A DNA stretch of 64,000 nt from contig JAVTVX010000035.1 in assembly GCA_033439265.1 (NCBI GenBank), positions 7,978,001 to 8,042,000 on the forward strand, given 5' to 3'. This document shows positions 1 through 13,185 of the stretch, piece by piece. Source of the DNA: Dillenia suffruticosa. Lineage: Eukaryota > Streptophyta > Magnoliopsida > Dilleniales > Dilleniaceae. The notes below the pieces were generated by a model that ran no database searches, had not been told where the DNA came from, and saw only the letters and a program-made list of their open reading frames with translations. The translations under genes and the position numbers were made by a program. Positions within the stretch are counted from its first letter, which is position 1. Every line of letters starts with the position of its first letter.

Positions 1-5
1 TGCAG

Positions 6-3000
6 GTATTGGCTGTTGTGAGACGGAGGCCCGAGGTCCATAAGATCTCCTTTGTGGCTCACTCATTAGGTGGCCTAGTTGCAAGGTATGCTGTAGGGAG
101 GCTTTACAAACCTTCTCCAAAACTTGAACCATCCAATCTTACTGGGAAACGACCTGATGAAGAAATTTCAAATAAACGTCACCTTGAGCAACAATCTGAA
201 GCTAGAATTGCGGGATTGGAACCCATGAACTTCATAACCTTTGCTACGCCTCATCTTGGTTCTAGAGGACATAGACAGGTAGACTTAACATGCTTTTGTT
301 GCATGACAAACTGACCATTTTTTGTTCCTTTGTTTGTCACCGTATTATGATGATGGTAATTTTAGACAGCCTTTTCTCTTGAGTAGCATCAATCCTAAAT
401 TTATTTAGGTTTATTTTAAACGATGCTGTAAATCAAGATTACCTCCTTTCACAAATTACTTGGCATTTCTGGCCAGGAAAATCTGATGCTTGATAGAGCT
501 ATTGAAGCTATACTGTAGCCTCAGCAAAGGGGTTTCTTCCATCACAGGAATTGGCTATAGAAAACATTTTTCTGCTATCTAATTTTTCTCTTTGGCAATT
601 GTTGCAAAGAGCAATTATGCCATACTTTTTCCCATGTTCATGTTGATGCTAATGTAATTATTAATATGGAACTGCTAACCAACTTTTGTATGTCATATTC
701 TCTATCCTCTTCTGTAGCTTCCATTCCTCTGTGGTCTTCCATTTTTGGAGAGAAAAGCTCCCCAGACAGCACACTGGATCGTTGGGAGGTCCGGGAAGCA
801 TCTCTTCCTTACTGACAATGATGATGGAAGACCTCCTCTTCTCCTTCAAATGGTTAAAGATTCCGATGATCTAAAATTCATGTTAGTATTATAACTAATC
901 TTTTTCTATTATTGACCCAAGGATTACCATTACAACATCTTTTTTGTTGTTAATTTTTCCTTTCCTTCTAATGTTATCATTTCTGACTTGTGTAGATCAG
1001 CTTTAGGCTCCTTCAAGCGGCGTGTTGCATATGCAAATGCGAATTCTGATCGTATCCTTAGTTAACTTTTGGCCACTTAATTTTTATCCCAAGTCAATGA
1101 TTTGTTTGGCAGCAACATAATTATTTTCTTACCTTTACATCACTAATTAGATGTGGTTGGATGGAGAACATCATCAATCAGGCGTCAAAAAGAACTTCCA
1201 AAGGTTGGTTTATTTTCACATTCAATAAGTATGAATGTGTTAAAATGGCTGTTAAATTCTATATCTGTTGATAATCCTGCTCATTATATCTTTGTTCTTT
1301 CTGTAGTCCAATCTTCTGGCAAAGGATGAACACTACCCACACATTGTGTATGTTGAGCATGTACAAACTGGAGACAAGCACAAGGAATTCTCTTCCTTTG
1401 TTGAAGATGAAAAAGTTGACATGGAAGGTTTGTCAAGCTTCTCCATCTAGAGTTGGAAATGTTATTTTATCCCCTTAGTTCACATTGAACCTTCTTTAGA
1501 TGGACAATACAAATGAAGTTTGAATGTTGTGCTAAGGTGATCTGCATTGACACTTCTAAAGTGGTTCCCGGTCTGTGTCATACTTTTTCAGACATGGAAA
1601 TTTGCCCTGTCTGTGTCAAACACTTTTTCAGACATGGAAATTTTGAGTCCTGTCCACTTTTAAGGCATCATTTTTAAATAGATGCTTTTTGACACTTTAG
1701 GACGCTTAAAGACTTAAAGATCATTTGATGTATTTCATAATTCATAATCAAGGAATTAGAAACTAAGGAATTTGATACAGGGTAATGTAAAACACAAAAT
1801 AATGCTATTATGTGTGTAAAATGAAGGCATAAGTATGGTTTCCAGAAACAAGATCAAGTTAAAATGTATGTAATATAATATTTATTATTTTTTTTTGGTA
1901 CTAGAGTTTGTACTTCATATTCTTATAACTCTGCATTTTCAAATATATGCTATTACTATAATTCACTTTTCCATGTCTTTGGTGTTTGTTTTGTGGCATG
2001 TCTTGTGTTTATGCCAATGCTTTATGGTTTTGAGGGAGCTGGAACTCCTAAGTTGGCTTGGCTGCTTTTTGAGGCTATTAGGTAAATTAAGATTGGTTCA
2101 TGAAAGCAGTAAAACTCTATAAAAGGCACTTAGTAGAATGCATGAATTATTTGCCAACTTAGTAGCCAAGTAATCCTATAAGAACTTTTTGAAAGGACAA
2201 ATGGCGCTAGAGGATGAGAGGTAGCCTGGTAGTTAAACATCTTCTGAGCAGGCTTGGTGTTCATCTAGAATTTTGTAACTACTAGACCAAGGCGAAGATG
2301 AAGATAATTTGAATAAATTGGATGGGGAATAATGAAAGGAATAGGAGAGAGTTTTAATTATTATCATGAAGATCTTGAGTTGGAATGTGAGAGATCTGGT
2401 TGGTTGTCTTTGTTGTTGGCTGGTTAGGGAGACTTAAATCTATATTGTGCTGATGCTTCTAAAATCTAGAAATGATCATCTCTACGCTGTGTGGATTGTT
2501 CTGTCTGTTCGGATGCTCTTGGATGTGATACGATACAACATTTTTGTAACTTAACGGTGTAGAACTTTTATTGTTTGCGCATCAACATGTTCATTTCAGC
2601 TCCTGGTGTTTGGTGTCCCCGTGTGTGTGTGTACATGTTGTATCATCGCTCTATATAGTGTCCCATGATATTGGCTTTCTTGAGGAAACAAAGGTAGAGG
2701 TCTTTGATGTTAGTTTGGTTTTTAGCACATGGCTTCCACTATTCAGGAATTGAGGAACTTTTACCTTTGTTGGTTCTGTTGGGGATTACTTGTTATTTGG
2801 AATACTAGATGTTGCACAATAATAGATAGCCTCAAGACTCATAGGAAATGATGATCCACTTTTCCCATGGTCATATTACCCATAAATCTTGCTTCCTTAT
2901 TGCAGAGGAACTCTTTTGGATTTATGGTTTTTGCACACAAAGGGTTTTCGGGGTGGTCAAATAGATGTTATTCATTGTTTGGTAGAGAAAGGGTGGGCTA

Positions 3001-6000
3001 AGGATTAGAATCACCAAGAGAGGGTTTGGCAAGTTTGCAGGGGTTGTGGTCTTTGTGATATTCTTCCTTTCCACATGATCTATATTGGAGGTAGTTCTGC
3101 AGCCTCTCTGTTTGATAGATTCCCTTTCTGAATGTATTACCTAATTGTAGCTAAGGTTTTTCCGGGACTTTTTTGTTACTATTTGCCATCCTCTTAAGAG
3201 TCCAATCAGTTCAAATGGGTTCGTAGACCTTTTAGATTTGAAGACATGTAGCACACTAATGCTCTAAGGATTTGCTAGACTAGGTTTAAGAGAATTTCCC
3301 CAATGATGGTCGGGAGGCTTTAACTTTATCGGGAGATTCAAGGCATTAAAGGTTCAATTGAAGAAGTGGAATAATGGTGTCTAGCTTTTTGTTTTTTGTT
3401 TTTTTGGTTTTTCGGTTTTTTTTTTTTTTTTGTTGGATTTTTTGGTTTTTTTTAGTTTTAGTTTTTTTTTTGTTTTTGTTTTTCTGGGTTTTTTTTCCTC
3501 CCTAGATGTGTATGGGACATTTAAAACAGAAAGAAAGAGATTTTAGGAGTGACTGATGAACTTGATAGAAAAGATAGAGATCATGATCTGGCTTGAGAGG
3601 ATATTTGTATAGGAGCATTTTTGAGGAATAATTTTGAGGAGATCCTAGTTAAGAAATAAAGTAGCCATGGAGAGAAGACATGGTGAGAAGGGTTAAGGAA
3701 GTGGATTTTAATACTTCTTTCTTCAGTAAGGCCGGTGGCTGTGGGGTTGAGGGTGGTGTAATATCAGTGCGTGTGCTTTTATATGGTGTGCCTTTAAAGA
3801 ATAACCATAAATTCTTAACTTTTGAGGACCTAGTGGTATCCAAGGTCTTAAAGTAATTTGGAGCTCTTTCTAGTCTGTGGGGTGTCACTCTTGTTCAGGT
3901 TTGTGATGCCCCATATTTCCTTGTATTAACTTACCCTTCTAAAACACCTATTAGAGTTGCTAATGTCAAGAGACTGTAAGAGATTTCTCAATGTCTAGTG
4001 TAGGTGAGAGGAAGAAGGGTCAAGCTTCTTAGCTGGAAAGTGGTTTGTAAGTCAAGACTGAGGAGGAGGTCTTGGGAATCTGTTGCTTAAAAGCATCACC
4101 TGGATGGGAAAGTGTCTTTTAAGATTATCCTAAAAACTGAATACTTTGTGGTATTGAGTGTTCAGCTGTAAGCATGTCCTTCATCAGAATAAGTAGGATT
4201 CTAAATTTGGGTCTCAAATGAGCCCATTAAAATTCGTCAAACATTAGAAATACTTGCATTTCAATCCTATAAATTGGAAACGACTCTTGAAGTTGTCTTT
4301 GAGAAGATATTTTGATTGGCAACACTTTCATATCTGTAATCTCATTTATAATGCAGATGTTTCAGAGGTCACTTCTTACAAAGATGGTTAATTCTCTTGG
4401 AATTTCATTTTCTTCATAATTTGATTTATGAGAGAGACACCTCGAGCTTACCTTTTTGTTAACAATTATGATAGAAAGATTTCAAGTCCTTGTTATTCTA
4501 GAGAATGCTCTTGTAATTCTTTTTTTAACCTATCCTATTCAGGATTTTTCCAATGACCTGTCCTCTCATCCATCAAATTCGATCTTGAGAATCAAGGTTT
4601 CCCTTAAAATTAGAAGCCTTTGTTTGGGCTGTTGTGTTTAATAATATCAACACCGGTGATTTGCTGCAGGCATGGAGGCCAAATAAGGTTTTGTCTTCTG
4701 GAATTTCTGTCATGTACTCTCAAAATGGGGAAATGACCTTTATCGGCATTTCTTGGTGGTGGGATTTGTATGCCTAGTCCATTCTCAATTACCATAGAGA
4801 CCAAGGTGGCTTTGTAGCTATGGCTTGTAACAGTGGAAAGTTGCTTAGAATTTGCTATCATGTTGACTCTATAGTTCATTTGGTTGGAGAGGAGTGCAAG
4901 GATTTTGAACGATCAATACTTTCCATCAATCTTCTTTGGGATAAGATTGTTTTTCTAGCATCTATTAGGACTTAGCTGGAGGAGCGTTTAGAGTTTTTCC
5001 TTTTCTAGATGTTAATAGGTCGGCAAGCTCTCTTGACTTGGTGGGACTCTATTTTGTTTCACTTTTCTTGAGTATGCCTCATCATCTCTTGTATATTTTG
5101 AACATTCTTTCCCCGTAATGATTTTTTTTCCCCTTATTAACAAAAAATTGAATTATTTGGTTATGCAACTTCTTTTTGTCTTTGGTTCTTTTACTTTACC
5201 TTTATTTTTTTTTTCCCAGGGGTGTTTGACAATGGGTTTTCTTAAATGAATTGTTAAATTTATTAGTTTCCAGGTGATATAACATAATTGCCACGTAGGC
5301 CATATTGGTTTACAATTGATTTTGAGGAGTTCAAGTTTATATGTGTTCACTATTATATAAAATTGTTAGTTTTAGCAGAGTCATAGATACTTGGTTGTTA
5401 ATATTCTAGGTATAAACCAAAATTGATTTGTTTGAGTTTGGGTACATGCCTACGAAAATGATTTCCGTTGTTAGTACCATGGTGGAGAAGGCAGTCTATT
5501 TATGCTTTATGTCTGACATAGGCAGACATCAATAAAAAGTTCATGTGGCAGGTAAAATGTATGAGCTGGCTAGTCTTATTAGTAGTAGTGGTGGATGATT
5601 AGGTTTCTCAAAGAAGATGGATGGATTTTTTTAGGGGGCCAATTTTTGAGTTCTACAAGTATTTGAATGAAAAGCAGAGAAGGGGTGGAGTAAATTATTG
5701 GATAGAAACCATCTGCTGTAATTATTTATCTTTTTTCTTATAGGAAAAGGAAAATTTAATCAAACCATTCTCTTTGATTATATTTTGGGAAGGATGTTGT
5801 AGATGCAGTTCAATGAGGAAACAATCAAGTTTGACCTCCTTTGCTAGGAGGGCCTTATGCAGTAGGAACCTAGAAGTTGATTGGTAGCCAATGTGGACAG
5901 GGAGAGTTGTGATTTCTTGATTACTAAGAATAGAACTTCCTTGTTGTTGGACAATTATAGTTGAAACTGGATCACCCTCCAAGACAGTGTCACCATCTCA

Positions 6001-9000
6001 TTTTTTCTAGTTTGGGAAAGGTTGACTCTAATGAGTTTGTCCTCCTTTTCATGATGTGATATTTCTTGGAAATGGATGCTTTTTTGGGGCAAAAATTTCT
6101 AGGACAATAAACCAAAATCGTTCCAAAATTTGTTCAATTTACTTTCAGGATGGAGATATGTGTGCATGAATGATTCTATACGTAGGAAAGCATCCATGTC
6201 GGGTTCTTTTGATACAAAATCTTGCTTTTGCATTTTCTGAAAGTAGAGGATAAGAGTGCTGTCATCAATCTGGAAGGTTGGGCTCCCTCAAAAGCCAACT
6301 TTGCCTTTTTTTTTTTTGTTGACAATTTGTTAAGTGTTTTGGTGATAGATGTAATCTTTAAAGGAGAAGGTGCAGTGTCAGCCAGACATTTCTTTTGATG
6401 TTCACAGCCTAGAAGGATAAGGACTGGATTTTTATCTCTTTCAAATTTAATTATCTAGGGGTTTAGCATGTCTGAAGGATGATGGTCTTTAGGCTTGGAA
6501 TGGTCTGAGAGAGGAAGAAAGAAACTCATGTATCTTTGCTTTTAAGTATTTCCCTATCTTTTGTTGGTTTGGAGGGAAAGGAATAGGATAATGGTGATGG
6601 AAGGAGGAGACCTTGTATTTTAAACTTCTGGGTTGGTCTCTGAGGTTTTGGATGCTTTCAATTTTGTTGATGTTGCAGTTTTTATTGATCATCTAAACTT
6701 TTTGTCATACATATTTTAGCTTTGTGCTTAGGCTGACTTCAGTGTTATTTCTTCTTTTTTCTTTCTTTTGACTATTATTTAAAAAGGAAAAATTGTGGAA
6801 ATACTAGTGTTGAGAGATTCAGTATTGTACAGACACTAAATTCCATTTTTGTCAGTGCTGAATTTTTCCATCTAATTTTGTGCTCTTCCTCATGCTTTTT
6901 TGTATATCATAGTGTCTGAAAAAATTTTGATAGGCTTGATATTGCACTATTATCTTTTAGGTCCTTGAAGTGTTATGCTTTTCTTTTCTGCAGAGGAGAT
7001 GATAAGAGGCCTTAATCAGGTACCGTGGGACCGTGTGGATGTCAGCTTTCATAAAAGTAGCCAACGTTATATTGCACATAACACGATTCTGGTAAGTTCT
7101 TAGCTAGGCATTACCTGCCACTTCGATTTTTCATTTTTGGTGCTTCAATGGGATAATTCTTCTTTCTCTATCTTCAGTTTGCAATTTTATCTTCTCTCCT
7201 GGATATCCAAGCTTATGATTGATTGGTTTGGCACATTTTGAGTGAATAACAGTATGGCCATTTGGGATGGCATTAATGAGTGGGATTTGTTCCATTTTTA
7301 ATAGATAAGAGAACATATATATTACTGAGAATGGCACCAATGATTTGCATCCAAAACAACCTCTTGTAGACAAAAGGGAATTCACAAAGGCATCATTTCC
7401 TCTGTAACAAAAGACATGAGACAAAACCATAAATGTGGGTTTTCAGCAAAATAACTATAACAAAAGAGAGGGATTTCACAACACCCTTAAAGTTTGTCTC
7501 CGCTCTGTAGAATCCAGAAATGATCTAAAGGGATTCAAATAAGGTTCCTCTTTGCTGTAGGCAAACCCATACTTCTCTTTGGTATTAATAAATCAAGGCC
7601 TTACATGCCTTTCAGTGAAGAGGGGCTTTCCTCGATGCACTATCCTGTCCATGAATCTTCTTGTAGAACTCAACTTCAAAGACGCCCTCTTTGATCCCCT
7701 TTCATATGGGCTCATCATGCTCATTATTGTGAATTCAACACTTCCAATCGGTAGTATTTATAGAAATCTTGCAATTGCCATGGAAAACAAAATCCATGCA
7801 TAGAACCCCATGAAACACACCATAAAGCTAATCAAGGCTTCCTTGTTCCAGGTGAAGTCAAACAGAATAGAGAAGAGATTAGAACTGGGAAGAGTTCCTG
7901 GAAAGGGGAATGGTACCTTTGTGCATTACCCTCTGGAAAGGATTCTAGCACCATTCCTCGGTCACTCTTGATGAAACTTCCTTGGTAGACCTCTTCGGCC
8001 CTCTTTTTTTCTCCTTCCAAACTGGTACCCCTGAAGGGCCTTTAAGACACCCTTAGATTAACTATGACATCTCTTTACATCTGCCTCTCTCCCATGAACC
8101 TCGATAACCAGTTAATGTATAAAGCTCAATAAAACTCTATTAGGGATCTTAACACCAAATTACAAAGAGTAGCTGGTTTCTTCATTCCTTCCAAGCCACT
8201 AGACTGAACTTGTACTGATCTTGCACCGGAAAACCCTTCAAGAATTATCTTTGAATATTCTAAAGTTTCTTCACTATTGAAAGACATAAAATAAGACGAA
8301 AGACTTGACATGAAGCTCTTAATGGAATTAAGCTGCCTGTCCTCCCTAGAAAAGCAACCCATCTTATGCCTGCTCAGCTTCTTCTCCATCCTTTTTATCG
8401 ATTTATCCTGGTTGTTATTGTCTTTGCGCTTAGCATCCAGAGTCATAACTAAATAAGTAAATGGAAGGTTTCCCATTTCACGCCCTGCAAAATACTAGCT
8501 TGAGATCCACAATTGGCATTCCTCCTGTGAATACATTTCATGGGCGCTTCTCCTTTGGCCTGAGATTGCTTCAAAAAACAAAGGAGAATACTTTTGAGGA
8601 AGAGTATACACTTCGATAAAGCACCACAGAGAACGATTGTTTCATGAATGAACAACAGAGGAGTGACCCCAAAGCCTCCCCTTCTCTATCGTCCACTTTT
8701 AAAACATTAACCCAACCTGTTATAGCTTTAGAAATCCTCTTGTTTGGCACTTTTATATCCAAACTCAAAAAGGATATTAAGCCCCTTTGTCTGAGGTACT
8801 TGTATGGATGAAAGTACCCTTATCATAACCTTGAATAATGAGGTGGAGATGCACTTCCATCCTCTCCATTTTGCTTCAAACCCATAGTCTCCAAATCATA
8901 TAAAATGAAGTCCCAGCTTACTTAGTCATAAGTCTTTTCATGATGTGTAATCAACTTGTTACCCCCCTCCTGTTTACTTCACATCTACAGCTTCATTAGT

Positions 9001-10002
9001 TCTACCTTTCCCAACGACCTTTCCATGTCTAGACTCTTAGCCGGCACCTCATTTCAGCTTATAAATGCTCCCAACTCAGAAGCACAAATACAGATACGAG
9101 TATTACTATTGTCCAACATGACCTGGACAAAGTGACGTGACAAATTTTCTAAAACTATTGTTTTTGTATTTTCTGTATACTTCAATATTGACCGTCAAAA
9201 ATTTTTGGATTTGCACCTAGTCCCAAATACCTGAGATTGAGATGGGATTTTCAACCTATACTATCAGTACAGCCCTTTGTTGTTTTACATCTCGTGATAC
9301 TTTGGTCCCAATCTAAGCTGCCCTTTGATTTTATTGCACTTCATATAACAACTATTTGATTTAGTATTTGTCGGGGCATTTGACGCATAATACCATATCA
9401 CAACTACTGAGAACCAGATAAAGGAAACATCTTCATGCAATTTTAGCTTATTACAATAAGTTGCATGCGTTAAATCACCTACATTGCACTTGCTTTTCTA
9501 AATGGGAGTTATCCCTTTCACTTCTTTGGGTTAGCCTGTTCACAATTTTCAATTTTTCGTTTTGACCAAGACGGTTGTGGGACACTTTTCTAATGTATGA
9601 AGACCCCTTAATGGACACAATAACTCATGAATTGTGAAAATAATATTGTAAAATACAATAGAGGAAACTAATGAAACCTTTTAGACTATTTCAAAAACAT
9701 AGGAAGCACAGATATGGTTAAGATGAGTATCATATCCAACAATATATGGTACGGTGAATCGATAAATTTAAAAAACCAGTGTGTGATAGAGTTTGCATAC
9801 AATTTTGCATGAATGAATCTGTTTTTGCAATTTAGTACTTTGAATATCTTGAAGTGAATATAGTTGAGATATGAAATGTAAGTGTTACAACTCTAACTTC
9901 ATGTATTTTATTCCCAATTAGCATATTATATTGGTATTATTACACTATCTATGTGAATCTAATTGTCATGGAAAAATTTATGTAAAGTATCTGAGAAGTG
10001 AC

Positions 10003-10040
<38 letters not shown>

Positions 10041-13000
10041 GAAAAAAAGCTAATGTAGTATTGGACAACCACATGTACCATGTCCGATATGGATACAACT
10101 TCCTCTTGTATTGGTGCGTCCTAGTATAAAACTCATAATAAAACTATTTTGTGTGAAAAATGAAAGTATAACTCAAGTTTCTGAAAGTTAAGCCAAGTTA
10201 AATACCTGTAATATCTTGTGTATTATTTATTTTTTTATTTTTTGATGGATTGTTGATATTTCCTTTATTCACATAACATCATCTTTTTTTTTTTGGATTT
10301 AAGTAATTCTTTGACTTGTGTCCATGCCATATCATGTCTTATCATTCTTAACTTTATAGTGTTGCGGTTGTTCTTGTGTCAATACTTCATTGAGAATAAC
10401 CAGCCAAAGCTTTCTCATCGTATATAATGCGTAACTTGTTGGTCGGTGATCCCAACTTTAAGAATACAATAGCCAAAATATTTACTCTTACCTTTCTATG
10501 TATTAATTTCAATGGTGTTGTGTACTACATTTGATGTTGTGTACTACATTTAATTTTAACGGCTTTTAGAGATAAATTACTTCAAATGACAAATTGGTCT
10601 ACTAATAATGATTCGGACACAATGTGGAAAGAGATATCGACTAACATTATGAGTGTTGGTAAGGAGATTCTTGGTGTATCTAAGGGTCAGGCCCCAATAG
10701 GCAAAAAATTATGGTGGTGGAACGAAAAAATTCAAACGGCTATCTGTACAAAACGAGAGTATTATAGGCATCTTAAAGGCAATAGTAGTAACGATGTATA
10801 TGACAAATACAAAAATGTAAAAAAAGATGTGAAAAAGATTATCCATGAGTCAAAGAGCAAGGTGTATAATGAATTATACAAGAGATTGGAGACTAAAGAA
10901 GGAGAGAGAGAGATCTACAGAATTGCTAAGTTAAGGAAAAGAAAGGGTAAATATCTAAATGGTGTTAGATGTATTAAGAGTGAAACTAATAGTATATTTG
11001 TAAAGGATGAGGATATAAGGAAACGCTGGAGTGATTATTTTGATACTCTTTTTAATGTTAAGAGTTCAACAGATATAGGAAATATTGAGATACCTGTAGA
11101 CGAAATTAATAGAGATTTTAAACGTAAAATTCGTTCTCATGAAGTGAAAGAGGCTCTAAAGATGATGAAAATTCATAAAGCCGTAGGACCAGATGACATT
11201 CCTATAAAGTATGGAAATGTTTGGGAGAATTTGGTATAAAAGTGTTAACGGATATTTTTAATAAAATTTGACAAACTAAGAGAATGCCCCAAATATGGAG
11301 AAAGAGTATAATTGTACCGCTATATAAGAATAAAGGAGACATGCAGGATTACTCCAACTATAGAGGAATTAAACTTATGAGTCATACCATGAAGTTATGG
11401 GAGAGAGTAATAGAGTATAGATTGAGATTGGAGATAACTGTATCTCAAAATCAATTTGAATTTATGCCAGAAAGATCTACCACGGAAGCAATCCACTTGT
11501 TAAGACATTTGATGGAGACATATAGAGCACAAAAGAGAGACCTACACATGATATTCATTAATTTAGAAAAAGAATATGATAGGGTTCCTAGAGAATTATT
11601 GTGGTGGGCGTTGATAAAAATAGGGGTATCTTTGAGATACATTAATCTCATTAAAGATATGTTTGAGGGAGCTACAACCGCGTTAGAACTTGCGGGGGTT
11701 TGAGCGATAGTTTTCCTATTAACATTGGACTCCATCAAGGTTCGGCATTAAGTTCCTTCCTTTTTGCAATAGTGATAGACGAAATTACAAAAAATATCCA
11801 AGATAAAATACTATGGTGTATGCTTTTTGCAGATGATATAGTGCTAGTTGATAAAATTAGAAAGAGTGTTAGTGCTAAACTAGAATTATGGAGACCCACA
11901 CTAGAATTTCGAGGGTTTAGATTGAGTAGATCGAAAAGTGAATATATGAGATATAGGTTTAGCGATAATTATAGGAATGATAAAGAAACGATTAGATTAG
12001 ATGGGCAAGATGTTCCCAAAAATGATCGATTTAGATATTTAGGCTCTATTATTCAAAATGATGGCAATATAAATGGAGATGTAAACCATAGGATTCAATC
12101 AGGTTTGATGAAATGGAGAAAGGCATCCGGAATTCTTTGTGATCGGACAATGCCATTACACCTAAAGGGAAAGTTCTATAGAACCACGGTTAGACCTACA
12201 CTATTGTATGGTACTGAGTGTTGGGCTGTTAAACAACAATACGAACAAAAGATGGTTGTAGCAAAAATGAGAATGTTTCGGTGGATGTGTGGAAAAACTA
12301 GAAAAGATAAAATTAGGAATGAAGAGATTCGTAACAAGTTGGGAGCTAGTTTAACTGTGGATAAGATGCGAGAATGTCGCTTGAGGTGGTTCGGGCATGT
12401 GCAAAGAAGACCTAAAGATGCACCAGTTAGGAGAACAGAGAATTTAATTATAGGAGATCTAGTAAGACGTAGAAGTAGACCATTGAAAACTTGGATGCAA
12501 GTTATCCGTAAAGACATGGAAGTTAAGGGTTTAGAAGAGGAAATGGTTTTAGATAAGAATAGATGACGTAATAGACTCCGCACAAATTAAATCAATATAC
12601 TTATGATATTTATCTATTAACTTTTATTTATTTTTATTTTATTTTTCTCTTATTTTTTTTTCTTTATTTTTTTTCCTTTTATTTTTTTATATATATATAT
12701 TTTATTCTTGTTTTTCTCTTTTTTCTATCTTATATAAATTTGTCTCTCAAATGCCCGACCCCAAATGTTGGGAATAAGGCTCGGTTTGTTCTTGTTGTAT
12801 TTCAAGTATTTACCCTAGTCTGGCTTTGTCCCTTTAGGTACGTTGTTTCTCTTAGAAATCTGCTTATGAAATGTACTAAAGGAGATTTCAGGTGATATGT
12901 GTAATTCATATTTGAAATTGTCGTCATCTATTCATTCGTTTGTTATTTTTTGTCGGCAAGAACATAAATGTATTCTTTAGTTGATCATCATGTTGATTGT

Positions 13001-13185
13001 AGCAGGCTACTTGTGCTTACTCCATAACTCTGAAGATGTTTCTGGCAATGCCTCATGTTCTCTTCCACACATTTTATGGTCTTCTATTGATATGTTATTC
13101 TCTGTGTGTCCAGGTGAAGACCTATTGGTTGAACTCTGATGGTGCTGATGTGGTTTTCCATATGATTGATAATTTCCTTCTATAA
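6..13185 (+). CDS. DUF676-family serine esterase/lipase, 3' part (seven exons)
   Basis: Alpha/beta-hydrolase of the plant putative serine esterase (DUF676/ROG1-like) family, probably a lipid or acyl-ester hydrolase; the substrate is unknown. The exons I can join are 6-278, 718-881, 996-1051, 1151-1203, 1307-1427, 6994-7091 and 13114-13185. All introns are GT-AG and the phases agree, giving 278 residues and a stop. The first visible exon holds the nucleophile elbow AHSLGG (Ser codon at 63-65), followed by FATPHLGSRG. Later exons carry GKHLFLTDNDDGRPPLL, VVGWRTSSIRR, HYPHIVYVEH and the C-terminal WLNSDGADVVFHMIDNFLL, in the order seen in Arabidopsis homologues such as At4g25770 (from memory). 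A catalytic His is probably in the C-terminal block, but I cannot prove which. The start and N-terminal exons lie before the window. The last two introns, 1428-6993 and 7092-13113, are large and full of LINE relics, yet the coding exons show no damage. The gene converges on the CIPK gene. Confidence 0.93.
1560..2160. repeat. Unclassified intronic repeat with a local duplication
   Basis: Part of esterase intron 5. At about 1570-1652 a block of roughly 45 bp occurs twice, each copy carrying tctgtgtca and tttttcagacatggaaat. Further on, 1800-1900 (tgtgtgtaaaatgaaggcat and the following bases) resembles 10137-10230 in the next intron. The two introns therefore seem to share a repeat family that I cannot name. 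Confidence 0.4.
2330..5150 (+). mobile_element. Degraded L1 LINE, plus strand, in esterase intron 5
   Basis: Old L1-type non-LTR retrotransposon in the same direction as the host gene. Conceptual translation in changing frames gives successive L1 landmarks. The ORF2/endonuclease start MKILSWNVRDL is at about 2368. An endonuclease end like DILPFHMIYIGG followed by a DRF motif is near 3060-3125. GRFKALKVQLKKWNNGV is near 3330-3380, followed by ELDRKDRDHD. PWREDMVRRVKEVDFNTSFF lies near 3665-3720. The C-terminal zinc-ribbon-like block (LEAFVWAVVFNNINTGDLLQ) is near 4610-4670. Many frame changes and stops separate these, and a T-rich run interrupts it near 3390-3500. The 3' end is uncertain, probably the T-rich stretch before 5150. 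It is clearly dead and old, and is spliced out with the intron. Confidence 0.75.
5150..6990. other. Intronic DNA, unassigned
   Basis: Rest of esterase intron 5. No gene seen. Translations around 5640-5990 vaguely recall a degenerate ORF of a non-LTR element, but no decisive motif was found. The intron ends in a good pyrimidine-rich acceptor, ttcttttctgcag, at 6981-6993. Confidence 0.5.
7180..9090 (-). mobile_element. Degraded L1 LINE fragment, minus strand, in esterase intron 6
   Basis: L1-type reverse-transcriptase relic read on the minus strand, antisense to the host gene. From high to low coordinates the order follows L1 ORF2. Near 8850-8950 is a KTYD...WDFILYDLETMG-like block (the usual EKAYD..SWDF region). 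KVDDREGEAL and a worn ADD-type box follow near 8640-8720. Next come ILLCFEAISG near 8575-8600 and GNLPFTYLVMTLDAKRKD near 8420-8475. FSREDRQLNSIKSFMSSLSS lies near 8280-8350. Less clear C-terminal sequence continues to about 7200. Several frame changes and stops are present. The endonuclease part is missing, as expected of a 5'-truncated LINE copy. Confidence 0.72.
9100..10510. other. Intronic DNA between LINE relics
   Basis: Non-coding part of esterase intron 6. It holds an A-rich run at 10010-10050 and repeat-like DNA at 10050-10230 that resembles 1800-1900. A short phrase containing gttgtgtactacattt occurs twice at 10515-10553, just at the LINE border. No gene is seen. Confidence 0.5.
10515..12800 (+). 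mobile_element. RTE-clade LINE, 5'-truncated, in esterase intron 6
   Basis: Non-LTR retrotransposon of the RTE type with a fairly well preserved reverse transcriptase. Open stretches run 10586-11239, 11284-11703 and 11700-12566. In order they contain the linker block LWWWNEKIQTAI, ETKEGEREIYRIAK, the RT entry GPDDIP, YKNKGDMQDYSNYRGIKLMS, the finger block NQFEFMPERSTTEAIHLLR, GLHQGSALS, the catalytic LFADDIVLV (11823 on) and the C-terminal RLRWFGHVQRRP typical of RTE elements. The frame shifts near 11232 and again between about 11640 and 11700, and there is a stop near 11269, so it is dead. The apurinic endonuclease domain is absent, meaning truncation at the 5' end. The 3' end has the RTE signature gttgggaataaggctcgg (12768-12785) followed by a short TTG-rich tail rather than poly(A). 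It looks younger than the two L1 relics. Confidence 0.9.

Noticed and set aside
8126-8476. 116-codon minus frame as a host gene
   Set aside because: Its motifs match the L1 reverse-transcriptase region and continue into neighbouring frames, so it is part of a LINE relic.
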